Positions 8,205 to 16,562 of a DNA stretch of 64,000 nucleotides are shown here, one piece after another (within the stretch, counting starts at the first letter, position 1; each line of letters starts with the position of its first letter). The notes beneath the pieces are model-generated. The model was not told where the DNA came from, ran no database searches, and saw nothing but the letters and a program-made list of their open reading frames with translations. Origin of the DNA: Butyrivibrio fibrisolvens (lineage in GTDB: Bacteria; Bacillota; Clostridia; Lachnospirales; Lachnospiraceae); contig NZ_CP065800.1 of the NCBI RefSeq assembly GCF_023206215.1, forward strand, positions 2,666,001 to 2,730,000. Direction: 5' to 3'. The position numbers and the translations under genes were made by a program.

Positions 8205-9668
8205 ATGGATATGAAAGACAAACACATCTATGAAAGTAACATCTTAGCATTCAAATTCGGCCTTATCATCCAGACCTTCGAGCTTCTTGCTACATTCCTT
8301 TATGCTTCTGAAAGAGTAGGCTTTATTAACACCGCTGTCATGGGAACTTTGCAGGCGATCATAATGATAGCCTCGATAGTATTTTTTGCCTTATATAAGA
8401 AGAGAACAAGAGGCCAGTACCTGATGATGGCATGCATGATACTAAGCTACCTTGTAGTCATGATAGGATCAGTTCACGTAACCTACATGTGGGCATTTGG
8501 TCCTGCGCTCCTAATGCTGGTTCTTTTGTATTCTGATACAAGACTTACTTTCATAACATCAATAGGTGTTCTTGCAATCAATATCCTGTACGTGCCACTG
8601 TTTTTCACATATTCTGTTGAAGTTGAAGATAGAACCTTCGCTGTAATAACTGACGCGGTATTCGCACTTCTTCTGTCATTCATGGCGATATTCTATGTAA
8701 GGTTAAATAGCAGGCAGAACTCTGAGAACATAGACGAGATAGAAGCAGTTGCCGCCAAGCAGCAGGAAGATGCAGAAGTTATCAGGAATATCAGCACGCA
8801 GATAGGCGAGAAGCTCGAAGTTGCCAATACCGCCATGGAAGCTCTCGCTGAGAAGGTCACAGATAGCGCCGAAGCATCAAGCCAGATATCTACAGCTATA
8901 ACCAATACAGCAGAAGCTATACAGACTCAGACACAGATGAACTCCAGTATCACCTCCTCCCTTGAAGACATAGCACATCAGTCAAGAGCTATGCGTAGGA
9001 ACGCAGGTGAAGTCACAGACAACATCAATGAAGGCAATAAACTTGTAAAGACACTCAATGCCAAGTCCAAGGAGACTTCTGTCATTAATTCAGAAACCGC
9101 AGTCATGACCACAAATCTCCAGGAATCCGCCGGCACTGTCAAAGAGATCGTTGATACAATCTTAAATATATCCGGTCAGACTAACCTTCTTGCTCTCAAT
9201 GCATCTATAGAAGCTGCAAGAGCCGGTGAAGCCGGTAAAGGATTCGCTGTAGTAGCTGATGAGATAAGAACACTATCTGAAAATACCAAGCAGTCTGCAG
9301 AGCAGATCTCCAGCACCATTGATGATCTTCTGGCAAAAGTAGGAACCGCTGCTGCCAATATGCAAAAGAGCGTAGACTCTGCTACAGAGCAAGGTGAGCT
9401 CATAACAGAAACAGGCGAGAAGTTTGAAGTAATCCTTGAGAAAGTATCAGAACTTACCACAAGAGCCGGTAAGATCTCTGACAACGTAGAAGAATGCGTT
9501 GAAGCTAATATCAAAGTCATGGACGCCATCAGTAACCTCTCGGCAACATCCGAAGAAGTCGCTGCGTCTGCCCAGTCCAGCATAGAGATAAGCCGGAACT
9601 GCGAGGATGATATGAAGGCAACGGAAGATATACTCCATGAGATCCTTAAGATAAGTCGGAGTAGATGA
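8205..9668 (+). CDS. Methyl-accepting chemotaxis protein with six-helix membrane domain
   Basis: The N-terminal 165 residues hold about six membrane helices and no sizeable extracellular domain. No HAMP domain is evident; a helical linker leads to the receptor signalling domain. The hairpin tip is the conserved stretch from [20 protein letters not shown] to [12 protein letters not shown], which contacts CheA and CheW. It should report on a membrane or intracellular cue. An upstream ATG at 8193 is in frame, but GGAG at 8195-8198 better serves ATG 8205. It is a single-gene unit between a terminator and a repeat-rich spacer. Confidence 0.9.
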   Translation: MDMKDKHIYESNILAFKFGLIIQTFELLATFLYASERVGFINTAVMGTLQAIIMIASIVFFALYKKRTRGQYLMMACMILSYLVVMIGSVHVTYMWAFGPALLMLVLLYSDTRLTFITSIGVLAINILYVPLFFTYSVEVEDRTFAVITDAVFALLLSFMAIFYVRLNSRQNSENIDEIEAVAAKQQEDAEVIRNISTQIGEKLEVANTAMEALAEKVTDSAEASSQISTAITNTAEAIQTQTQMNSSITSSLEDIAHQSRAMRRNAGEVTDNINEGNKLVKTLNAKSKETSVINSETAVMTTNLQESAGTVKEIVDTILNISGQTNLLALNASIEAARAGEAGKGFAVVADEIRTLSENTKQSAEQISSTIDDLLAKVGTAAANMQKSVDSATEQGELITETGEKFEVILEKVSELTTRAGKISDNVEECVEANIKVMDAISNLSATSEEVAASAQSSIEISRNCEDDMKATEDILHEILKISRSR

Positions 9669-9671
9669 ATC

Positions 9672-9805
9672 AAAGGAAAAATGTAATAGAAAATGCAATG
9701 AAAAGAATGCAATAGGAAAATTGTTCAGGTAACTGTTCATAGAAAAAAGTCATAGGAAAATTGGGATAGAAAAATTCGTAGAGTAAAATTTGTAGAGAAA
9801 ACTAA
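9672..9805 (+). repeat. Degenerate 12-14 bp tandem repeat
   Basis: About nine loose copies of a unit like ATAGAAAAATTG fill the spacer between the chemoreceptor and the small basic membrane protein. The match between units is weaker than in the arrays at 1803 and 5999. Confidence 0.5.
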
Positions 9806-9826
9806 GGTAAGTTATAGAGGTGCTAT

Positions 9827-10078
9827 ATGCCCAAAAAGATCAAGAGATATCTTCTAAAAAGAAAAATCAAAAGAGCCATAAACAGAAAGTGTAAAAGCTT
9901 TAAAAAGCATGGAGCCTTGCTTCTCGTCCTATTATTGCCTATAGTCATCCTCATAGTTTTGAAACTTATCAGGAAAAGAGCTAAGAAAAAGCTTAAGGAG
10001 ACTATCAAAGGTAAAGTCAAAGAGAAGATTGACAGTAGGAGGCAGAAGGATAAAACGGAGCAGGAAGATAAGGAATAA
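9827..10078 (+). CDS. Small basic single-pass membrane protein, hypothetical
   Basis: This 83-residue ORF has a lysine/arginine-rich N-terminus, one hydrophobic segment (about residues 29-47, ALLLVLLLPIVILIVL), and a charged Lys/Glu C-terminus. GAGGTG about 7 bases ahead of the ATG supports translation, and a terminator follows at 10135. I do not recognise a family. The pI is extreme, so interaction with nucleic acid or anionic lipid is possible but speculative. Confidence 0.55.
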   Translation: MPKKIKRYLLKRKIKRAINRKCKSFKKHGALLLVLLLPIVILIVLKLIRKRAKKKLKETIKGKVKEKIDSRRQKDKTEQEDKE

Positions 10079-10134
10079 GTAATAAATAGTTTCTATATAT
10101 AAACTATAGAGTGAATATACTGGCAAAGTAGATC

Positions 10135-10174
10135 ACAAGGCTGATCCAAAGCGATTTGGGGTGGCCTTGTTTTT
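10135..10174 (+). terminator. Terminator after the small membrane protein
   Basis: Stem ACAAGGC/GCCTTGT with an inner CCAAA/TTTGG, then T5. Confidence 0.8.
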
Positions 10175-10206
10175 ACAGTAGCATTTTTTCTACAAGGGAA
10201 AAGAAT

Positions 10207-10293
10207 ATGAAAGATGATGATGCCTTTGAAGCCATCGAAGAAGCCGATAGAAAAGTTGAGGACTGTGAAGCGCGGTTAGATTCTTATTTCTGA
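10207..10293 (+). CDS. Possible 28-residue acidic peptide
   Basis: ATG to stop encodes 28 residues, mostly Asp, Glu and Ala, with AAGGGA about 8 bases upstream. It lies between a terminator and prsW. It may be a real small protein, a leader, or a remnant; the evidence is thin. Confidence 0.25.
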   Translation: MKDDDAFEAIEEADRKVEDCEARLDSYF

Positions 10294-10335
10294 TGCAGGA
10301 TGGATACTGTGATTTTGTAAAGAGGAGGAAGGACA

Positions 10336-11061
10336 ATGTTCTATTTTATTGTTGCACCATATCTTGTTTATAACGGAATACTTATAGCTGCAGCTGTTAT
10401 ACCTGCGATATTTCTGATGGTAAAGGTATACAGGTCAGACAAGCTTGAGAGGGAGAGCCCATATATGATATGGACTCTGATAAAAGCAGGTATATTGTCA
10501 TCGCTGCTGGCACTCGTTGAGGAGCGAGTATTGTCTGCTATATTGGGGCTTGTAGTTCCGTATGAATCGCCACTATATAACATAATCCTTTACTTTGGTA
10601 TTGTTGCATTTGCTGAGGAAAGCTCGAAATATTTTTGCATGAAAAGACAGACATGGAGCAGCTGGGAGTTTAATTGCCAGTACGATGGAGTTGTATATGC
10701 AGTTTTTGTTTCCCTTGGATTTGCATTGTGGGAGAACATCAGCTATGTTATGATGTATGGCTTTGGAACTGCCATAGTAAGGGCTGTCACAGCAATTCCG
10801 GGGCATGCCTGCTTTGGCGTTTTCATGGGAATCTTTTATGGGATTGCAAAGAGACTTGACTACAGAAACGAAAATGTTGGTTCAAAGCTTTGCAGGATAT
10901 TTGCAGTTGTAATTCCGGCTCTTTTACATGGAGCATATGATTATATTGCTACTATGGAATCGCAGGATGGGAACGGTTATTTTATCGGGTTTGTGGCTGT
11001 GATGTTCCTGCTTTCCTATGTTCTTGTTGGTAGGACTGCCAAGGCTGACAGACCAATATAG
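10336..11061 (+). CDS. prsW: PrsW-family intramembrane metalloprotease
   Basis: The 241-residue protein has about seven to eight membrane helices and the full PrsW motif set: EESSKY (EExxK type), GFALWENISY, PGHACFG and a late LLHGAYDY. PrsW in Bacillus cleaves the anti-sigma factor RsiW within the membrane; the target here is unknown and no anti-sigma gene is adjacent. GAGGAGG just upstream fixes the start. The stop codon abuts the right end of an IS200/IS605 element, so the last codon or two could have been altered by the insertion, but all motifs are intact. Confidence 0.85.
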   Translation: MFYFIVAPYLVYNGILIAAAVIPAIFLMVKVYRSDKLERESPYMIWTLIKAGILSSLLALVEERVLSAILGLVVPYESPLYNIILYFGIVAFAEESSKYFCMKRQTWSSWEFNCQYDGVVYAVFVSLGFALWENISYVMMYGFGTAIVRAVTAIPGHACFGVFMGIFYGIAKRLDYRNENVGSKLCRIFAVVIPALLHGAYDYIATMESQDGNGYFIGFVAVMFLLSYVLVGRTAKADRPI

Positions 11062-11216
11062 TGAACTACTCCGACTTAATGCTACGCATTTGAAGTCGGA
11101 GCTTCCTGCTTCAACCACTACTGCATTGGCTACGATGATACGCAACTCAATGTCTTACACAATGTCCACAGGCGTATAAGTTAGGGCTATTCCATCCCCT
11201 ACTGTTTATTTAATTT
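11062..11216 (-). ncRNA. Probable omega-RNA / right-end guide region of the IS605 element
   Basis: The non-coding stretch 3' of tnpB holds a hairpin (CTCCGACTT/AAGTCGGAG) near its end and finishes in GTAGTTCAC on the minus strand. In IS605 elements the RNA partner of TnpB comes from this position, with the guide read from flanking host DNA. Here the guide would be the sequence starting near 11061 on the minus strand, the 3' end of prsW. This is by family knowledge, not shown by expression data. Confidence 0.6.
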
Positions 11217-12362
11217 TTAAGCTACTGCAAAAGATTCGTTTAGTATACGTAATCCCTCACGTAAGATATTAATAGCAGCGTTCTGGTCACGGCTTATTGT
11301 AAGACCGCAATCACATTTCATTGTGCGAATTGTGAGATTTTTCATCTCAGGATGTATCTTTCTACAACAATGACATATCTGTGATGATGGAAACCACTTA
11401 TCTACTTTTACAAGATATTTGTTTCTTTCTGATAACTTATATTCAAGCATTGACAGAAACATACCGTATCCATTATCAAGAGTAGCTTTGCCATTACCAA
11501 AACCTTTATTTGACATAGATTTCATGTTCAGAGATTCTACGCATACAACATCGTACTGATTGGCTATCTCAGTAGATATTTTATGCAGATTATCTAATCT
11601 CTGATTAGCGATATGTCTATGTATTTTGTTTACTTTACGGAGTTGCTTTAGGTAATTATTGGATTTGATTTCATGCTTTTTGGAGCCTTGCATACGTGAC
11701 AGCCTACGTTGTGATTTAGCAAGCTTATCATGGCTTTCACGATAGTATTTGTGATTTGTACCAACGTTACCATTATTATCTACATACAAACCGTCAGAAG
11801 CATAATCTAAACCAATACAGTTATTCGTGTCTGCTACATAGGTATTTATACTATCTGCAATCTCAAACAATACGGAAATATAGAACTTTCCATCAGATTC
11901 CTGTGATACAGTAGCTGATTTGACTATCCAGCTATCATTAGGCTTACGATGGATAACTGTCTTCACATGACCGATTTTAGGGAGTCTAATGCTGTTATCA
12001 GTAATGGCAACAGTACCATGCTGATTGTTTGTAGTATATGACTTACGGCTGCGTTTTGCAGATTTGAATTTAGGAAATCCGTTGTTTTTCTTACGGGATT
12101 TGCTAAAGCGGTTCTTGAAAGCGCTTTGTAAGTTTAGTTGTACATTCGCTAAAGCAAGACTGTCTACTTCCTTGAGATATAGATAATCCTTTTTGTATTT
12201 GGCAGGTGTTACAGTAACAAACTTACCTGTAGACTTGTAGCTCTCAATTTTATCGGAAAGCATGAGATTATAGACCTTGCGGCAACAGCCGAAAGTCTTG
12301 GCAAACATAACACTTTGTTCAGTTGTAGGATATGCTCTATACTTAATGGCTCTGTTTGTCAT
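11217..12362 (-). CDS. tnpB: RNA-guided endonuclease TnpB
   Basis: At 381 residues this is a full-length TnpB. The RuvC catalytic residues are present: Asp in GLDYASDG, Glu in VVCVESLNM and Asp in SRDQNAAINI. The zinc-binding part between them has CHCC and CDCG pairs. TnpB cuts DNA next to a target motif, guided by the right-end RNA, which helps retain the element after excision. Its start overlaps the end of tnpA by 20 bases. Confidence 0.92.
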   Translation of the reverse strand: MTNRAIKYRAYPTTEQSVMFAKTFGCCRKVYNLMLSDKIESYKSTGKFVTVTPAKYKKDYLYLKEVDSLALANVQLNLQSAFKNRFSKSRKKNNGFPKFKSAKRSRKSYTTNNQHGTVAITDNSIRLPKIGHVKTVIHRKPNDSWIVKSATVSQESDGKFYISVLFEIADSINTYVADTNNCIGLDYASDGLYVDNNGNVGTNHKYYRESHDKLAKSQRRLSRMQGSKKHEIKSNNYLKQLRKVNKIHRHIANQRLDNLHKISTEIANQYDVVCVESLNMKSMSNKGFGNGKATLDNGYGMFLSMLEYKLSERNKYLVKVDKWFPSSQICHCCRKIHPEMKNLTIRTMKCDCGLTISRDQNAAINILREGLRILNESFAVA

Positions 12363-12759
12363 CTTTCTTTCCTTGGGATTGTATATATTGCTTGATAATA
12401 TCTACGGTAGCGCCGCCTGTGGTCAGCAGACAAAAACTCTGTGACCAGAACATCTCTTTCCAAAGAGATTTACGTATCTGAGGAAACTCTTTCTTAATAA
12501 GTCTGCTGCTTGCAGATTTATACGCATTAATAAATTTACTTATCTCTGTGTTAGGTTGTCCTCGGAATAGGATATGTACATGGTCAATATCATGATTCCA
12601 TTCCTCTAACGTAATGTTATACGTAGGGGCAATCTTCTCAAAAATCTCTTTGAGACGGCTTGAGATTTTGTCATCTATCACCTTATTGCGGTACTTTACG
12701 CACATGATAAGGTGATAACGAAGCATGAACACTGAATGATTATTATTATCTAATTTCAT
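12343..12759 (-). CDS. tnpA: IS200/IS605 Y1 HUH transposase TnpA
   Basis: The 138-residue protein has the HUH motif as HVHILF and a C-terminal YIQSQG segment with the single catalytic tyrosine. Both are needed for the single-strand peel-and-paste transposition of this family. Length is normal and no damage is seen. It overlaps tnpB, which is typical of the IS605 arrangement. Confidence 0.92.
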   Translation of the reverse strand: MKLDNNNHSVFMLRYHLIMCVKYRNKVIDDKISSRLKEIFEKIAPTYNITLEEWNHDIDHVHILFRGQPNTEISKFINAYKSASSRLIKKEFPQIRKSLWKEMFWSQSFCLLTTGGATVDIIKQYIQSQGKKDDKQSH

Positions 12760-12835
12760 AATATTTATAACCTTTATTATACATACGACTGATTTACAAC
12801 TATATTATAATATCATCAGATACAAAAGTCAAGAA

Positions 12836-12899
12836 ACGCCGTGTTTATCGCAATTCATCCCGCCACCTATAGAGGTGGGGGATTTCTTGCTCACGGCGT
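12836..12899 (-). repeat. Left-end subterminal palindromes of the IS605 element
   Basis: CCACCT (12863-12868) pairs with AGGTGG (12873-12878); ACGCCGTG (12836-12843) pairs with CACGGCGT (12892-12899). TnpA recognises such hairpins in single-stranded DNA. Confidence 0.7.
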
Positions 12900-12931
12900 G
12901 TTAAAACAGTAGGAGATAGTAATGCTTGAGC

Positions 12932-12960
12932 AGGACCATTCAACAAAGGATGGTCCTTAT
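12932..12960 (+). terminator. Terminator-like hairpin, possibly the original prsW terminator
   Basis: Stem AGGACCAT/ATGGTCCT with a 10-base loop and TATTT tail. It lies just beyond the IS605 element in prsW orientation. Confidence 0.45.
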
Positions 12961-12997
12961 TTGATGAAAAAGTATTTATGCTTGGAAGTGAGTATCG

Positions 12998-13171
12998 TCA
13001 CGATATGAATGTGATGCATGAGCAGCTAGATGCAGTTACTGCCGAAAATGTTTTTTCTTCTTCCATTTTTTGTATGATAAACTCGGAGAGAAGGAAATCA
13101 TCATATTCCTTGTCGAACAAAGCCTTTTGCTTGGGATCATCAGTTATAAATTCATCAAAAGTGGATTTCAT
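12998..13171 (-). pseudogene. Truncated antitoxin-like XRE protein
   Basis: From ATG 13171 (AAAGGGGG upstream) the product begins MKSTFDEFITDDPKQKALFD and runs to about residue 42, like Lachnospiraceae addiction-module antitoxins whose helix-turn-helix should follow. The frame then ends in an unrelated cysteine- and serine-rich tail, so the DNA-binding half is missing. No toxin gene lies beside it. A perfect palindrome sits upstream and may be its old operator. Family assignment rests on the resemblance of the N-terminal segment and is moderate. Confidence 0.5.
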
Positions 13172-13218
13172 TGCATTATTCCCCCTTTCCATTCTTAGTC
13201 CTTTTTCATGACTTGGGT

Positions 13219-13236
13219 GTACCACATTTGTGGTAC
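13219..13236 (-). promoter_or_regulatory. 18-bp palindrome upstream of the antitoxin remnant
   Basis: GTACCACA-TT-TGTGGTAC is a perfect 8-2-8 inverted repeat about 50 bases before the antitoxin start, the usual place for autoregulation by a dimeric antitoxin. Confidence 0.55.
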
Positions 13237-13542
13237 GTATGCAACTATAAAAATATAATTCGAATGATCTTATATGAATATATTTTTTACCTTAAACAAA
13301 TCTTAAACATTTAGCCACTTGGAACTTAATGATTGAAACTCTACAATGGACGATGTGGTGAGCACAAATGAGTTTTGACCCTAACAGATCTGTTTATGAT
13401 ATATATCAAGTATAGGGAGAGAGACTATATCACCTGTAATTTGCAAGATTTTTTTGGCTAAAAAGATTATGAGTAAACTCCTCATTTGTGACGATATACC
13501 CATCATACTTCAAAAAAGACAATAGAGATTGGAGACACAATT
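13237..13542. other. Intergenic region with gene debris
   Basis: These 306 bases hold no intact gene. The only coding-like trace is the short response-regulator-like fragment at 13469-13525. The first 100 bases are very AT-rich and could contain promoters for the antitoxin remnant. Confidence 0.5.
13469..13525 (+). pseudogene. Possible 18-residue response-regulator N-terminal fragment
   Basis: ATG at 13469 encodes SKLLICDDIPIILQKRQ and stops. The strand-loop pattern with paired aspartates (ICDD) is how receiver domains begin. It is too short to be sure it is not chance. Confidence 0.25.
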
Positions 13543-14115
13543 ATGAAGAAAAAATTAGTGGCAGTTTTATTATCAGCAATAGTATGTTTTTCTATCGTTG
13601 GATGCTCAAAGACAGCTAGCGATACAAATAGCGACGCCGAAAATGCTGAAGTAGTATCAGATGATCAGGTTGAAGATGAGACTGGTGACAATGCAAGCGC
13701 CCCTGTAACATATGAATCTACAGACGAAAGGGCAGATACAACCCTGTCAAATGGAACTATTGAGATCTCATTATATGACGATACAGATGAAGTATTAGCC
13801 AAGCTTGGTGAGACAGATAAAGAGGATGAATTAGGCAACCTCGTATATGATGATTTTTCCATCCAGCTTTTTGGAGAAGGTGACAACAAGGAACTCTCCG
13901 GTATCTTTACATACAGCGAGAATGTAAAGACCAGCAAGGGGATCTCTGTAGGTGATTCTTATGATGATGTTAAAGCTGCTTACGGCACACCTTCTTTCGA
14001 GTCAGACGATGCAGGTTATATAATAGCAAACTATATAATCTCAGGATTCACACTTGGATTTAAAATCGAGAATGATGTTGTGACATCTATCTCTTTCACA
14101 GCTGGAAGGGGCTGA
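13543..14115 (+). CDS. Putative lipoprotein of unknown function
   Basis: A signal peptide with lipobox IVGC (Cys 21) is followed by an acidic linker to about residue 65 and a small beta-rich domain. The C-terminal stretch GISVGDSYDDVKAAYG recalls a repeat in several Firmicute lipoproteins that fold like BamE/SmpA-type modules, but similarity is only by eye. GGAGACA upstream supports the start. It is a surface-anchored protein with no obvious partner. Confidence 0.7.
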   Translation: MKKKLVAVLLSAIVCFSIVGCSKTASDTNSDAENAEVVSDDQVEDETGDNASAPVTYESTDERADTTLSNGTIEISLYDDTDEVLAKLGETDKEDELGNLVYDDFSIQLFGEGDNKELSGIFTYSENVKTSKGISVGDSYDDVKAAYGTPSFESDDAGYIIANYIISGFTLGFKIENDVVTSISFTAGRG

Positions 14116-14261
14116 GACTGACCATTATGGAGGTCCAATAGATTGGGCTGATAATATAGAGACTATAATCAGGACGAAATGTAAAATAATGGAACCTTGT
14201 GGTTAACAGCCATGAGGTTCTGTTTTTTGATTTGTAGAAATGTTGAATAATGCAAAATAGA

Positions 14262-14327
14262 ATACTTCCAATATCATTCTTATAGAAAAGAAAGATATTA
14301 TCAATAAAATATAGTAATATATATACG
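14262..14327 (+). promoter_or_regulatory. Promoter-like 66-bp repeat, copy 1 (upstream of the MBL gene)
   Basis: This block aligns without gaps to 16469-16534 upstream of kptA, differing at about ten positions. Both contain a -35-like TTATCA/TTGTCA and, 16 bases on, TATATA/TATAAA. The shared 36 bases before the -35 suggest a common upstream control site. Confidence 0.6.
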
Positions 14328-14368
14328 ACAAGAATATCAGTAGCATAAACATCCGGGAGGTGTTAGCT

Positions 14369-15160
14369 TTGTTTGAAGATAAAACTCTATATGTTAAGCA
14401 GTTAAAACCATATCTATACCTTTTTGATGAAAACCATGAGTGCACAGGTTATCTTGTAATTGGAGACAAGAAGGCTGCTCTCATAGACACCATGATGGGT
14501 TATCACAATTACAAGGATGAGATCAAAAAGATCACAGATAAGCCTGTTATGGTCATAAATACTCACGGCCACCCGGATCATATTTATGGTAATGTATTTT
14601 TTGATGAAGCATATATAAGCCCAGGCGATCTTGATCTGGCGATTGATACCTGCAAGGATCCTGAATTTGTAGAAGTGTGCGAGGAAGAAGGCTTTTCAAT
14701 GCCGCCTTTTAAGAATATCAAAGGCGGAGATGTAGTCGATCTTGGTGGCAAGACTCTTGAAGTTTATGATATTCCAGGCCACACCCCGGGCGGAATCCTT
14801 CTTTTGCTCAAAGAAGACAGGATCCTCTTTACAGGAGATGCCATCAATCACCACCTTTGGCTTCAGCTTCCTCATACTGTGCCGTATGAGCAGTGTATTG
14901 AAGGCATTGATAAAGTTCTTTTCCTGGAAAAAGAAGCAGATGTAATCTTGCATGGACATGCCAGAGACTATGATGATATCTCACTTATGCGCTGTGTAAG
15001 AGATGCTATCCAGGAAATATTAGATGACAAGAATGATGCAGATACAGACTATACCTGGTTTATGGGCGTTTGTAAGCAGCACCCCTTTAAGGTTGAATCG
15101 GGCAAGCACTATCAGCAAGATGATCACGTAATTGTTTATGACCAGTCAAAACTTAGTTGA
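14369..15160 (+). CDS. MBL-fold metallo-hydrolase
   Basis: The binuclear metal motif THGHPDH (HxHxDH) is at about residue 70, a further histidine in IPGHTPGG, Asp in FTGDAIN and a late HGHARDYDD. This is a glyoxalase II-like metallo-beta-lactamase fold; small members hydrolyse thioesters, lactones or phosphodiesters, and the substrate here is not evident. The frame is open from GTG 14360, but GGGAGG at 14355-14360 would overlap it, so TTG 14369 is the better start. It lies under the promoter repeat shared with kptA. Confidence 0.8.
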   Translation: MFEDKTLYVKQLKPYLYLFDENHECTGYLVIGDKKAALIDTMMGYHNYKDEIKKITDKPVMVINTHGHPDHIYGNVFFDEAYISPGDLDLAIDTCKDPEFVEVCEEEGFSMPPFKNIKGGDVVDLGGKTLEVYDIPGHTPGGILLLLKEDRILFTGDAINHHLWLQLPHTVPYEQCIEGIDKVLFLEKEADVILHGHARDYDDISLMRCVRDAIQEILDDKNDADTDYTWFMGVCKQHPFKVESGKHYQQDDHVIVYDQSKLS

Positions 15161-15295
15161 ATACATTTATTATTCCGTACTTGTATGAAATTCATATAAG
15201 GGCAATATCTGCGTGGCGACATTAAATATAGATAATTCGATTTGTTTAAGATGATTATATGATACATGAAATGACACGATAAAATACGACTGGGA

Positions 15296-16072
15296 GTGAC
15301 GCGGCATAATATGGAATATTTCTGGAGGCAGCAGGATGACATTCCATCTGGGATGGGGTATCCGCTTTTTGGAGAAATTCATATTTTCAGTTCTGTAATT
15401 ACTATACTTATAGTATTAATACTGATCAATCATCTTTTGAAAGTTGGCAGCAGGAAGAGGATGTTTATAATAAAGCTTATTCCTGTTGTCATGCTTTTTA
15501 TGGAATTGTTTAAAGATGCATTTTTGATAAGTGTTCACAGATTTTCTGTAGCCTACTTACCGCTCCATGTCTGTAGTATAGGGATATTCATATTTTTGCT
15601 TAGAGAATATCTGCCATGGAAATGGGCTAAAGATTTCTTTGGAGAACTGGCTTATGTGCTTATCATGCCAGGATCTATAGCGGCACTTCTTTTTCCTGAC
15701 TGGACTATATATTATCCTGTTCTTAACTTCATGAATCTATATAGCTTTGCATGGCACGGGGCTTTGATCCTGTATCCGCTTTTATTAAGAAGAACGGGTC
15801 TTGTTAAGCCGTCAATTAAGCATATCTACCAGCCTATACTTTTTCTATTGGTAACAACACCTTTGATATATGCTTTTGATCAGCATTTTAATTGCAATTT
15901 CTTTTTTGTGAACTGGCCTGTGCCGGGGAGCCCGTTATCTTATTTTGCATCATTACTGGGTAATCCCGGGTATCTTATTGGATATGCATGGCTTGTACTG
16001 ATAATACTTATTATTGTTTATGTAATAGATCTTCTTATAAAGACTATACTTAAGGATGAGAGAATAATCTGA
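15296..16072 (+). CDS. YwaF-like (TIGR02206-type) integral membrane protein
   Basis: About seven membrane helices over 258 residues with the family pattern LPLHVCSIGIF near the third helix and FAWHGALILYP in the middle. YwaF proteins are widespread in Firmicutes and have no proven function. The start is uncertain: GTG 15296 overlaps GGGAG, and ATG 15311 lies 14 bases beyond it, so the true N-terminus may be five residues shorter. A hairpin at 16100 follows. Confidence 0.75.
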   Translation: MTRHNMEYFWRQQDDIPSGMGYPLFGEIHIFSSVITILIVLILINHLLKVGSRKRMFIIKLIPVVMLFMELFKDAFLISVHRFSVAYLPLHVCSIGIFIFLLREYLPWKWAKDFFGELAYVLIMPGSIAALLFPDWTIYYPVLNFMNLYSFAWHGALILYPLLLRRTGLVKPSIKHIYQPILFLLVTTPLIYAFDQHFNCNFFFVNWPVPGSPLSYFASLLGNPGYLIGYAWLVLIILIIVYVIDLLIKTILKDERII

Positions 16073-16099
16073 AAAATCCCGATTTTGTAGAGTATGAAG

Positions 16100-16144
16100 A
16101 TGCCTACTGCCAATGTGTTATATATACATTGTAGCTGTAGGCAT
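16100..16144. terminator. Bidirectional terminator-like hairpin
   Basis: ATGCCTAC/GTAGGCAT encloses CAATGT/ACATTG. It lies between converging genes (YwaF-like and the small minus-strand ORF). Confidence 0.55.
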
Positions 16145-16164
16145 TTGAATAATTGCCCCAAATA

Positions 16165-16392
16165 TTAGTTAATACAGACATCCAGTAGAAGACTACTGAA
16201 ACTGATCAGAAAGTCAAATACATATTCACCGGAATTTTTGCAATAGCTTACAAACTCAGGTATATCCAATGTTATATCCCATGTAAGTTTATACGGTGCA
16301 TCCGGATCTAACGTTGTAATAGTCATACTGACTTTCTTGGCACTTGGATCTGTCATTTTGCGTGCTTTATTTAAGATATCATATTTTTCCAT
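16165..16392 (-). CDS. Small hypothetical protein (75 residues)
   Basis: A strong AAGGAGG lies about 6 bases before ATG 16392; a GTG six bases earlier overlaps the Shine-Dalgarno and is unlikely. The product is soluble, with charged N-terminal and aromatic C-terminal parts. I do not recognise a family. It is transcribed away from kptA, toward the YwaF-like gene. Confidence 0.55.
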   Translation of the reverse strand: MEKYDILNKARKMTDPSAKKVSMTITTLDPDAPYKLTWDITLDIPEFVSYCKNSGEYVFDFLISFSSLLLDVCIN

Positions 16393-16468
16393 AGACACCT
16401 CCTTGAAATAAATATTTAATTTTGCGTGTTATGTGGATAAAAGCCGGATGTCGGCCAGATGGAAGATC

Positions 16469-16534
16469 ATACTTCCAATATTATTTTTATAGAAAAACCA
16501 AACATTGTCAATAAAATATTGTAATATATAAACG
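16469..16534 (+). promoter_or_regulatory. Promoter-like 66-bp repeat, copy 2 (upstream of kptA)
   Basis: TTGTCA (16505-16510), 16-base spacer and TATAAA form a good promoter. See copy 1 at 14262-14327 for the alignment. Confidence 0.65.
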
Positions 16535-16562
16535 GATTTGTAAGAGGTTTAAGGATTTTGTT

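Larger units (their letters stand above)
11062..12900 (-). mobile_element. Complete IS200/IS605-family element (tnpA + tnpB)
   Basis: The element reads on the minus strand: left end at about 12900, tnpA, overlapping tnpB, right end at about 11062. The left end has a hairpin CCACCT/AGGTGG inside an outer ACGCCGTG/CACGGCGT pair. The right end has the stem CTCCGACTT/AAGTCGGAG. On the minus strand TTTAA lies directly before the left end and may be the target motif. Both genes look intact, so the element may be active. Ends are inferred from structure and are good to a few bases. Confidence 0.85.

Noticed and set aside
9176..9712. 178-residue minus-strand ORF
   Set aside because: Serine-rich antisense shadow of the conserved chemoreceptor signalling domain; the same shadow appears behind the second chemoreceptor.
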